In this document: piece by piece, positions 1-11,005 of the stretch
How positions within the stretch are numbered: the first letter of the stretch is position 1
Layout: the number at the start of each line of letters is the position of its first letter
Assembly (NCBI GenBank): GCA_022836615.1
Contig: MU405319.1
Span: 1-64,000 of the forward strand
Reading direction: 5' to 3'
Source: Annulohypoxylon bovei var. microspora
Taxonomy: Eukaryota; Ascomycota; Sordariomycetes; Xylariales; Hypoxylaceae
Length of the DNA: 64,000 bases
Notes under the pieces: generated by a model
The model's input: only the letters and a program-made list of their open reading frames with translations
Databases searched by the model: none
Told to the model about the DNA's origin: nothing
Translations under genes and position numbers: made by a program

Positions 1-675
1 TATGGATGTCGTGGGTTTCGTCCGCTGTATGGGGGATGTCAAAAGGTACTTGAAACCGCATACAAATCGCCATACAATTGAAGGTACCAGCAGCCCACGA
101 AAATTCAATCAATTCAACCTACTTTTCCCCCACCACAGCCTATACCCCTCCCAATTCCACCGTTTCCCACCCTTTCAACCCGTGTTGAAATTTCTTACAA
201 TTACACAGCCGAATAGATCTCGAAAGGCGCTTTCGAATGAACCTGGTTGCATCATATGGGAATTGCTGTGTGGGTGACAAATGAGGTTGAAAGGTAATCG
301 CATGTAGGGCAAGAAGGCCTACGCGAAGGGTATCGCGGGGACCAACTTATTAAGAACTTCAAGATGCACCAGCTTTCAACCCGATTTGCCACCCACACAG
401 CAATCTGTAAGGGATGCAACCTGGACCGTTCAAAAGCGCTTTTTGAGATCTATTTGATTGTGTAATTACAAGAAATTTGACGTGTAATTGATGGGGGAGA
501 AACGGGAGAAAAGATGGGTGTATAGCTGGGTGTGGGCGCGTGGATTTTTCTAAGTTCAATTGAAGGGTGGCGGGGTGAGCATTGAAGATACTTGCGTTTG
601 TATGGGGATTTGTATGCGGGGAAAGGTACCACATATGCCGGGCCTCATACAGCGGACGAAACCCACGACATTTAT
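1..675. repeat. Fold-back (long inverted repeat) element, left end outside the window
   Basis: Bases 1 to about 302 are an imperfect inverted copy of about 352-675, leaving a loop of roughly 50 bp. Matching blocks include the outer TGTCGTGGGTTTCGTCCGC, the CATACAAAT-CCATACAA block, the AATAGATCTC block and the inner GCTGTGTGGGTG. Open frames of 91 aa (+, 2-277) and 110 aa (-, 359-691) resemble each other only because the arms are copies; neither looks like a protein. The internal blocks also resemble the 16215-16944 element, so both belong to one family. No transposase is present. Identity between arms is perhaps 70-75% by eye. Confidence 0.8.
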
Positions 676-679
676 ACAA

Positions 680-712
680 CGGATTTAACATTGCTCTTAT
701 TTATTTATTCAT

Positions 713-748
<36 letters not shown>

Positions 749-2700
749 ATATATTATTATTAATTTTATATATACGTATAAAGTTATAATAATTATAATA
801 ATTATAATAATTATAATAATTATAATAATTATAATAATTATAATAATTATAATTAAAAACGTAACTTTATATAATTTATATTACCACGTTTTAAAGTTTA
901 TAATATTTATTAATTATATTATTTAAATAAAATATATATTTAATTAATTAATTAATTAATTAATTAATAATAATTATTAATAATAATTTTTATTAATAAA
1001 ATTATTTTTATATAATTATTTAAAAATAATACTTTAATAATTTATATAAAAATAAATTATATTAATGATTAATATTAAATAATTAATATTATTTTTAAAT
1101 ATATAAAATATATTATAATTATTATAATTATTATAATTATTATAATAATTATAATAATTTAATTTTACATTTATTTATTTAAATTAAAAATAATTTTATT
1201 ATTTTTTTAATTAAAAATTAATTAATAAATTAATTAATAAATTAATTAATAAATTAAATAAATAATTAATATTTAAATAATAAACTTTTATATTTAATTA
1301 TATAAATAATTTTTTAAAATTAAATACACGAAATATTTATTTAATAAAAAATAAATTATTATTTATTTATAATTATAATATACTTTACTTTTTTAAATAA
1401 TATTTACACTTTAATATTTTTTTAATATAATTTTATTTATAAGTTTTTATATTATACGCGAAGTTACCCGTTCGGGTGGCATAATATTTCGAATTTAACC
1501 GAAAATTAATGGTTTAATTTTTCGATTTTTCATTTTTATTATTTTTATTATACGACGAAATAATTTATTATTATTTAATTAACGGTTTACGCACTTATTT
1601 AATTATTTTTTAAACTTTTTTTTTAACCATTTATATTACCATTTATTTAACCACCCGTTAAATTAACCGTAATTATTTTATAAACCATTTTTTATTAAAT
1701 TTTTAAACCACCCGTTAAACTTTTCATTTATTTATTTACCGGTTTAATTACCCGTGTTACCTTTTATTAAACTTCCCGTTTACCCACTTATTTATTTTTT
1801 ATTAAACTTTTTATTTTCCCCCGTTTAATTACTTATTTAATTATTTATTAAACCTTTTTTTTAATTATTTTTTTAATTTTTATAACTTTTTTTAATTTAA
1901 ACATTTAATTATTTATTTATTAATTTATTTTTTAAATTTTTCGTAACCATTTATAACCACTTTTTTAATTATTTATTAAAACATTCGCCGGGTTATTTAT
2001 ATAACCATTTAATTAACCACTTTTTTAATTATTTTTTAAATAACGTATATATAAAATTAAATTTAAAATTAATTTAAATTAATTAAATTAAATTAAGTTT
2101 AATTAATTCGTGGTTTTTTATAAATTAATTAAATTAATTCGTTCCGATTTTTAAATTAATAAACCATTAAATTAAAATAATAATATAATTTTATTTTTAT
2201 ACGTATTTTAATTAATATTAAAATATTTATTTTTTATTATTAATTAATTATATATTAATAATTAATTTTATTTTTTTATTAATAAAATTATTATTATAAG
2301 TTTTATTTTTTTTTTAATTTAATTAATTTAATTAATTAAATTAATTAATTTAATTCATTATTTTTTAATTAATTAATTAAATTAATTCATTGCTTTAAAT
2401 TTAATTAATTTAATTTAATTTATACGTTATTTTTAAACTTTTTATTTAATTATTTTTTAACGAATTATTTATTTTACCACTTATTTAATTACTTATAATT
2501 ATTTATAATTATTTTTTTAACATTTTAACCACTTTTTTAAAAGTTATTTAATTATTTAATTTAAAGATTTTTATATAAATTAAATTAATTATATAAATAT
2601 TTTAAATAATTAATTCATTTACCACCCATTTAATTCGTACGTAAAAATTAACTTTTAATAAACTTTTCGTTTTTTAAAAAACTAAATCTTATCGAAAACC
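680..2700. repeat. Extremely AT-rich block, RIP-like degenerate repeat
   Basis: About 2 kb almost without G and C. It opens with an (ATTT)n microsatellite (about 696-748) and a 9-bp AATTATAAT-type tandem repeat (about 785-853), then runs of TAATTAAT. From about 1440 the plus strand keeps scattered C (ACC, CCCGTT) but has very few G: in 1561-1860 I count about 49 C against 12 G. No coding potential. It resembles a mobile-element copy destroyed by repeat-induced point mutation, or an AT isochore or centromere-like block; the original element cannot be recognised. Confidence 0.75.
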
Positions 2701-4314
2701 ACTTTCTTGCGAACGGATTATTTTGAAAGGTGAAATACGTTGTTTAATTGGTTAAAAAAACCTACCCCTAAGACGATGCACCTAATCAACCGTCGTGGAC
2801 TTAACGGCGTCTTTGGAGATAACGGGGTTTACAGACTTTTTAGCGCCGGAGATCTAGGATTACCGCGATAGGAGATTTTTGATAAGGATGGACCATGGAG
2901 AAAAAAAAAAACACACCAAAGCTGTACCCGTTCAATTACCCTTGTTAAACTCGGGTATTTATGCATTGGAGGTTAGGCCTACCTAGGTGCTAACCGAGGT
3001 AAATCATTGCCCTCTACCTTGATTCTCGCCCTTACTATATGAGAGAATCAGCCTGTCTCACGTCTCGAAGAGAAAGCCATAACCTTTCCCTAGCCTCTAC
3101 AGGCGAGCAACACTACCACTCGGCTCTCATCTCGATTGCTGATACACATTGCTCGCTTATGTATATCCATCCCACCGCTTGGCATTACCCCAGATATATC
3201 AATCTCGTCAGCACAAACCCCACGGAGTTCAGCATGCATCCTGCAGGGCCTGGCCTATGGGATGTCTTCGAGCCAGACATGCTGGACCTATTCAGCCTGG
3301 CATAACCCGGCTCTCCTGCACTGCGCATGCTTGTGACCTTGACGGGAACGTCGAAGGAGTAGGAGCAGTTCGTCCATCACGAACAGCATACCTATAGGAG
3401 GGATTTCGGCAACGATACCGTCCTCCCGAAAGCCATGGGTCTGGTTACTTTTGCTGCAGCGCACATCACGGCTGACTCACGACGCTACAAGGCCCCCTCA
3501 TGCTTGATCCCTTAGGGCAGATGCAACCGCGGAAGACCCGCTGTCTTGCCATGTGAGGGACTGGCAAAGCGATCCTTCGCTAGGCGCCCGGGAGAGACGC
3601 CCCCTGCAAGTCGAAGTGATGTTCAGGGATATATGGATACTCACTTATACTTCCCCTGCCTCAATTCATTTCTTTCTTTCTTTCTTTCCCCATGGGGAAC
3701 GATATGTAAGTCCGATCTGATGAGTTATGACTCAGCTACCTACCTGGCTAGGTAGGTAGTAGGCTAAGCTAATGCCGCAGATCTTCTGACCCAGAGGAGC
3801 CCAAAAATGCAAGCATGAGTGAAGATGAATTAATAAGGTGAGGTATAACAAATATAAATTATCTATATATTTATCTGAAGATAGAGTGGGAATATTATAC
3901 TAGTAGGTACATAGGTATGTTTCATTGTTAAATAAGGTACGGAGTGAAGTCAATATATATTATATAGGGTCAGGTGTATACCTATAAATGCACATTACTC
4001 CATAGGTACCTACCTACCTACACCTACATATATCATAGCACAGGACGCATCCGTTACTTTAGCATACATATAGCCACCTATCTATCCTTGATACGTTCCA
4101 ATTACGTTGCATTCTCTCGTTTCAATTCGTAGTAACTATGCTCTTGTGGAAACATTAAATATCGTAATATTCCTCTTCGGCTGTGCGTTCTAACTACCAA
4201 CAAGCCCTCGACAATACGATAAATACCGTGGCAACCGAATCTCATGCCTCGTCACTTGATATATACGGCCAATTCTGTACATGATATACGTCGACATGGT
4301 TGCCCTTGAAAAAA
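2701..4314. other. Intergenic, no gene recognised
   Basis: Base composition returns to normal. Short open frames near 3039-3397 and 3546-3755 overlap in several phases and show no recognisable domain. There is a TTTC microsatellite near 3670-3688 and a perfect stem of two 10-nt arms (CTACCTACCT / AGGTAGGTAG, loop GGCT) at 3736-3759. Another TACCTA cluster lies at 4003-4022. Nothing else supported. Confidence 0.5.
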
Positions 4315-6832
4315 TTAGCAACCAAGCGTAACCTTGCAGTCCAAAACCGCGCTCTGGCCGCCCTCAACAGCCTTGACAGCCTCCTTGATAGTGCGCTCCA
4401 AATCCTCCACCTTATCTACCTTCGCAGCGAACAAATCGCCTCCGGCAGCCGCCTTGGCGATGCCCGCGTAGTCCGGGACGGGGTCGAATGAGATGTTGAT
4501 CTCTTCGTTGGTCGCCTTGGAGCCCAGGCCGTCCGGATGCACGAGAAGCATGGATTTCCGCGGGGCGTTCCAGCCTTTGTTACCAATTAGCCATGCTATT
4601 CCAGGATGTTATAGAGGTAAACTCACCTTTATTATTTAAAACGATAGTCAAGACTGGGATATTATAGCGCTTCGCAATCCAGTAGACACTACCAGGGACC
4701 GAGAACAAAAACGTGCCGTCGCCCACAATCTGCACGACGAATTTGCCTTTACCCTTGCCGCCGTTCTCGACGTCCGACGCCAACTTAATACCCAGCGCGC
4801 CGCCTCCGGACCACCCTAGTCCGCCCCCGCCACAGTTAATCCACGAACCCGGGAGCTCTGGCTGCAGGTTGTCATGCACGAATGCCGTGTTTGTAACTGC
4901 CTCAATAGCCCAGATCGTGTCTTTTGGGCACAAGGATTTCAAGGTCTTGCAGAGGTGTCCCGAGCCGAAGGTTCCATCCTCGGCTGGAGTCGTCTTGGAT
5001 GCGATAGTAGCTAAACGTTCCTTGTATGATGCTTGAAGGGCGTCCCATTTCTTGGCAACGACTGTGGAGTCGAACGCCAAAGCTTGGCTCTTAGCTTCGG
5101 ACGTGATTTGCTCGACAGCTACGAGCGCGTCCGCACGATACCTGTGCTGGGCCGGCACGTAGAAGAGCGGCATAAGCTGTTTCAGCGGGTCGACGTCGAT
5201 GTGGAAGACTTTGGTGCCCGCCTTCGGCTTATTAAGTGTTGGGATCCAGGGGACGTCGCAGTCTAATATGACGATAGCATCAGCGTTTTCTATCGCGGGC
5301 TCGATGCCGAATCGAAGTCCAAGCCAGCCGGGGTGAGACGCGGGGAAACACATATCGCTACCACCGGTATCGAGGACACGCAGTCCCTTCACGGTATTTG
5401 CCAGTTCCACAAGTGCGTCCGGTATTTTCTGGTTTCGACCCGAAAATCCTGTGATGAGCAACGGATTTTCAGCTCCGAGTAATGCCTCCGCGATCTCTTT
5501 CGAAGCCTTCGGTGTTAATCCGCCAAGTTCAACCCTTTCCCATTCACCCTGATTTAGGGAGTATGGGGTAATCTCCTCTTCCATCACCTCTCTCGCTCCA
5601 ACTAGGTAGACCGGACCTTGGGGATCACTCGTCGCGAATTGCAAGGCTCGGCCAACCATCTGCTTGATGTTCTTCCCCGTCTTGATCTCCCCGGCATACC
5701 TACAGTATTGGCCGAGGATCTGCGTCTGATCGGGCACATTTTGGATCCAGTGGATGTACTCGGTCCGCGAGCCTCGCATCTCTCCCTCCAGCGTGAACGG
5801 ACTTAACCCGGCAAAGACGAGGACCGGAGCACGCCCGGTGCTTGCGTTATGGACCGCAGCCCCCAGGCCCTGGGTACCTACGTCGACGTGAACAATGACG
5901 CACTGCGGCTTACCTGTCAGACGGGCATAGCCGTCAGCCATTGACATGGCTACCATCTATTTCCGGGACGTTAGCTGAAATTATTCCGATTGGTGCTTCG
6001 GATGCAAGCTGATCTCCTGCCGGAGCCGCTCAGCACGTGCTGACGAACGAACCTCATTGGGGCATGTGATGATACGTGGGAATTTCTCTTTGCTTTCCCT
6101 TTGCCCCTTTACCATGGCCTCGATGATACTAGGGTGGTCCGAACCCAGGTTCACGAAGCAGTGGGTAACTCCGGCCTCCCACATGGCCTCGAAAAAGGCG
6201 GACGACGCCGTATACATGGCGGGCTTCGAAGTGGAGAGCGCGCGAAGTGATTGGTTTCTAAGTATATCCAGTGCAACGTGCCTCTGTTGGATACCCGTGA
6301 GAGCTAATCTCGAATTTGACGAGATTTGTGTAAGAGCCTTAGTGCTATATGGTCTAGCAACAAAAGCTGGAATTCCTGATGCATCTGTTGCGGGAACTAC
6401 ACCCTTATACGGCCGGGAATTATGACGATGGAGATTATTGATAGTCGGCTGATGAAGTAAATGCCCATTGGTTACACCATGGTAGGCCAATCTCTTGCCG
6501 AGGGGAGCCCCTCCGTTCCGATGGCGGGCGCTACTGTGAGGTGTTGTTTCGGTCCACGAGGGCAGGATGGATAAGGGGGATAAGGAGAGCTCTAGCAAGT
6601 TACCCCCGGCAAGTCGAGGTACGTAGAGATCCCGTGGAAGATCATCTACCCGATATTCCCGGTGTGGGGATAATGGGGACGATAGCGCCAACGATATCGA
6701 AGGGGGACAAGGTGGAGATGTGAAAGAAAGTGGGGGAGGGGTTAGTGACCTACAGTGGGTAGGCGGGGTCAGGGGCAAGGATAGGGGCTTGTTCCTAGGG
6801 ATTTGTTTCCCGAGTCTTCCTCCTCTCAACAT
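4315..6832 (-). CDS. Thiamine-diphosphate-dependent enzyme (acetolactate synthase / benzoylformate decarboxylase superfamily)
   Basis: Three exons on the minus strand: 6832-6053, 5956-4627 and 4574-4315. The introns, 5957-6052 and 4575-4626, are both GT-AG and restore a continuous protein. The N-terminal PYR domain carries the catalytic glutamate in the CPNEMVAMSMADGYARLTGK context, created across the first splice. The C-terminal PP domain has the ThDP/Mg motif GDGTF followed about 25 residues later by NNKGWNAP, created across the second splice. The conserved protein starts at the ATG at 6217 (584 aa, the usual family length). The frame stays open to an ATG at 6832; residues just before 6217 read like a mitochondrial presequence (RNQSLRALSTSKP), but the most upstream part is proline/serine-rich and may be 5' UTR. 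The substrate cannot be told. Family call secure; true start uncertain. Confidence 0.85.
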
Positions 6833-9356
6833 TTTGGAGACAACTTCTCTCTTAACTGCGGGGGAAAGCGTTTTAGCTTTTTGACAAGAAGGGTGTATAA
6901 AGACTTAATATTGACAGGATATGATAAGTTGTGACAAGTTACAATGTGTTTCTGTCCGAATAGTTATAAGTGAGTGGAAAGAAAATCCGTAAGTAGGTAA
7001 CTACTTACCTAATTGATAGGAGACAGCAACTCGTAAAACTCTGGGTGACAATTGAAAACCGTTGGATAACTAAAGTATAGCTTCGTTCAAGAACTAATAA
7101 TAGAAGGAAACTTTATCAATTCTAGTCTAGTTATAGGTTCTCTAGTAAGAGTTAGTTAGGATGTTACGATGTTCAGTTGAAAGAAGGCGGCAAGGAGTTT
7201 ACCAGATTGGTTCCTTTCGCCAGGGCTTAAGGCTTAAGTCGGGAATTCGAAGAGAACTATTCGACTAATAGACGTTAACTTAACGGATTGGATATTAAAC
7301 TGACCCTTGTGACAAAGATGAAGAAATTTAGGAAAAGAGAAAGAGAGCTTCACTCGACTATTATAAGCAGGAGAAACAAAACATTGATAAACATCGAATC
7401 GCTTAGCCCATACTGGTTTGTTGATCCGGTTCGCGGACAGCTGCACTTTTAGGCCAGAAGGAATCTTTCTGCTTTCTCAGTGGGACCTGTATTACCTTGT
7501 TTGCTTGTATAGTAAGTTTACGATGCGGTGAAGGTAAAGAGACTCAGCTATTACCTAGGCCAGCTTATACGCCACAAGCCTATGAAGTAAGCTCTAAAGA
7601 AAATGTCTTAGTCCTCTAAGGCTTTCTATCCCTTACCTAACATTGAATCTTTCAAACTTAAATATATCTGGGCAGTTATATTCATACAGTTACAAGAAGA
7701 TCGTTATAGTTACTTAGTAGTTAGTTATACTAATTATACCTACCTAGAGGTATTGTAGGTATAGCGGTTGAATTGCTCGCTTATTAGCGGCAACTTAAAA
7801 GCCTGTATCCCGTTACACATATTACCTTATACTGGGTCTTTGTCGCACAATGATATATAAAACCAAATTGAGTATAAATGTCAGCCGTAACAACTAGCCT
7901 CTTCGCAGTCTAACACCTAGATTTATGACGATCCACTTTGATGATGCTATTGTCTAGGAAAAGTAGCACAACAACGCTTATTTCTAAGACATCGATAACA
8001 TTTGCGCGGCTTTGCGCGGTTTTGCGCAAACTGCCAACTGACAACTTCGCGACGAGCAACGTATATTTAACCCCATGTCCTCTCTGCTCGCCTCCATCTA
8101 AACTTTTCTCATCTCACATACATGCGTCTTGCCGCCAACGATCAACACAATCGATGCATCCAACGGAATCAACGGTTAATTGCAACGCAGCGCAGCTCAA
8201 CTTCAAATGATGGCAATAGAAGCAATATGATTACCAAAGTCTACCCCCTCTGTTTTTCCATGCCGTTAATGTTGACACCTTCCTTTCGGCGAAAGCGAAA
8301 GTATAGATGAATACCTAATGAGAATAGGAGCACCAGGGTATATCGGTCTATTATAGGGAGGTTGTATTTGACCCCAACTTCTCCCCCGGCAGCTCCCCCA
8401 GCCCAGCTGCCCAGCTGGTCTTCCCAATTTGCTAAAATCCCTGGGAGGGTGAACGTTACCTTCAGTGAGGTCATTTCTCCATGCGACGAATCAGACGACA
8501 TAAATCCAACCCCAGAATTCACAGGTGTCATTTATAAGCTTTAATTGGTCTAGATGCCGCCACGGATCGAGACCAAGCAGCTAAAGTTCTACTAGTTCTA
8601 GGCTGTCATGGCCGTGCAAAGACAGTGGCGCGACCTTGCTGAAGAATATGACCGCATACTTCCTGGGTACCTCCTCTTCCACCAAGCATTATCGTCCGTG
8701 CAACAAATCTGCAATGGATCGCCTGACGAAGCCATAAAGCTTGTTATAATGCTCTTGGGATGAAAGCTTGTATAACTCCTTTGCCACATGGTGCTCGGCA
8801 GCTGGGCAGGTCGAACTGCCCTGTTTCTTTCATCACCGAATGACCCGTCAGCGAATCCCACCCGAGTCCTGAGCTGAGGTGACCTCATTTAAAAAAGGTG
8901 CCCATACAGGATGATCAGGTCGAAGCGGTTCCTGTGGATCACCAATTAACACGGTGAGCTGGACGAGGGGCGCGACCCTGGTCTTTGCTTCCACGGATCC
9001 CTATTGGGCAAGTAGTATCTCCGTGTGGTAATAATCCTGGAAACAACCGTACTATGTAGGAGGCAATGTAAATAATAAGATGCAGTTTGCTTGCTTGCAA
9101 CTTCTCGGAAAGTTGACCAACTCGCCTCCTCCCTACTCAAACGGGAGTCACGGTTTCTTGCATACCAGACTCAGCTCCCGCGACAAACATTCTTTTAGAT
9201 ACTTAGGACACTTCTTCCCTGATGTTATCGGTGAGTTTGGATATATTTACACGATTAGTGTCCGAAGGCTCGCATACTATTCTCTCGACCTAAAATACCT
9301 CCTACCTACTTACCTATTTAATAACACATCCATCCTTAAGATACCTAATGAGCGTT
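6833..9356. other. Intergenic with a small tandem repeat and a possible gene relic
   Basis: No intact gene recognised. A 10-bp unit (TTTGCGCGGC type) is repeated three times at 8001-8030. Several 60-96 aa open frames around 7234-8890 lack recognisable domains. A plus-strand relic around 8554-8880 is listed separately. TACCTA/TAGGTA motifs occur near 7005 and 7738-7760. Confidence 0.45.
8554..8880 (+). pseudogene. Possible decayed protein-coding fragment, unidentified
   Basis: A plus-strand frame from an ATG at 8554 reads MPPRIETKQLKFY, meets stops, then reopens at an ATG near 8608 for about 51 residues of protein-like composition (for example RQWRDLAEEYDRILPGYLLF) before a TGA near 8759, and stays partly readable beyond it. 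The composition looks more like a real protein than the other short frames nearby. I do not recognise a family. It could equally be chance or an intron-containing small gene. Confidence 0.25.
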
Positions 9357-11005
9357 ATGGGGCAAACTCCGAGTACTCCGCTGTCCGACTGTCTGAATGC
9401 CGTCTGCAATGGCCGCGACAACTGCGTCGCATACCCCGACAACCCGCTCTACCAGATTTCCTGGGTCAACCGATATAATCTCGATATTCCGGTAGCGCCC
9501 GTTGCCGTGACAAGACCGAATACCGCTCAGGATGTGTCGGATTTCATCAAATGCGCCGTCGCGAACAACGTCAAAGTCCAGCCAAAGTCGGGTGGCCATT
9601 CTTATGCGTAAGCGCATCGTTATTCGCCGTCTAAAACACTATTTAATTTTACTAATACCGAACTAGAAACTTCGGTATGCGCGATTGTCGAAATATTATA
9701 AGTCGTGAAAGATGAACTGATTTGGGGACATTAGGCTTGGGCGGACAAGATGGCGAGCTCGTCGTCGATCTCGTGAACCTCCAGAACTTCACCATGGATA
9801 CCACAACATGGCATGCGTCGATCGGGGGAGGTACCCATCTTTCCGACGTGACGAGCAAGCTTCACGACAACGGTAAACGAGCCATCGCCCACGGAACTTG
9901 TCCTGGAGTCGGTATTGGCGGTCATGCGACCATCGTAAGTCTGAGACATACATATGCGCGCAGATGAATTTTACGCTAACAGTATCGCCTCAAGGGTGGA
10001 CTCGGTCCCTCCTCTCGTATGTGGGGATCATGTCTCGACCATGTTATCGAAGTAGAGGTAGTAACTGCGGATGGCACTATTCAGCGGGCCAGTGAGACCG
10101 AGAATAGTGATCTTTTCTTCGTAAGCTCATTATGGCACTTCCCCTGGGGGTTTAGCACTCACATATGATAGGCGTTGAAGGGTGCAGGCGCAGGTTTTGG
10201 CGTTATCACCGAGTTCGTTGTCAAAACGCACCCCGAACCTGGCGATGTCGTGCAGTACTCGTTCTCGCTGTCTTTGGGCAAGCACGCCGACCTGATTCCC
10301 GTTTACCAGCAATGGCAGACTCTTATCTCCGACCCTGACCTTGACCGGCGACTTGGCACTGAATTTGTTATGCACGAACTCGGTGTCATCATCACAGCCA
10401 CATTCTATGGAACCGAAGACGAGTGGAAAGCCTCTGGTATCCCCGAAAAGATTCCTACTGGGAACGTCTCAGTCGTTGTAGACGACTGGCTAGGTGTTAT
10501 TGCTCAGCAGGCGGAGGATGCTGCCCTGTACCTTTCGGATCTTCAAAGTGCCTTTACAGCTAAGAGCTTAGCCTTGAAGTCCGACGAGATGCTGTCCTTG
10601 GACGCGATCACGAAGGTGTCGAACTATATCGACGATTCGGACCGCGGGACGCTTCTCTGGTTCCTGATTTTCGACGCCTCTGGCGGCGCAGTCAGTGATA
10701 TCCCGATGAACGCAACCGCTTACTCTCACCGAGACAAGATCATGTTCGTCCAAGGTTACGGCGTCGGCATTCCAACCTTGACCAACAATACCAGGAATTT
10801 CATAGCAGGAATTATGGACATAATCCAAGGTGATAGCGTGCAAACTTTAACGACGTATCCCGGCTACGTCGACCCGTCCCTATCAGATGCCCAGGTGTCA
10901 TATTGGGGTCCGAACCTCAACACCTTGGGCCAGGTGAAAACGAAGTGGGATCCGAACGACTTATTCCACAACCCTCAGAGCGTTCGGCCAGGGGAAACCG
11001 AGTAG
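9357..11005 (+). CDS. FAD-linked oxidase, berberine-bridge / glucooligosaccharide oxidase type (PCMH fold)
   Basis: Five exons: 9357-9607, 9667-9674 (8 nt), 9735-9934, 9995-10120, 10172-11005; all introns are GT-AG, 51-60 bp; 472 aa. An FAD-binding PCMH domain holds the motif SGGHSYANFGLGG and HGTCPGVGIGGH. His81 and Cys142 are the expected 8-alpha-histidyl and 6-S-cysteinyl attachment sites, so the flavin is probably bicovalent. The C-terminal BBE domain ends YWGPNLNTLGQVKTKWDPND...FHNPQS, near the usual family terminus. An in-frame ATG lies 9 nt upstream (9348), but the MGQTPSTPL start fits relatives better. No signal peptide is visible, unlike many secreted carbohydrate oxidases, so it is probably intracellular. 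The likely reaction is oxidation of a sugar or an alcohol of a small metabolite; the substrate is not inferable. Confidence 0.9.

Noticed and set aside
582..926. 114-aa plus-strand frame with long Leu/Ile/Tyr runs
   Set aside because: It is translation of (ATTT)n and AATTATAAT microsatellites; no protein character.
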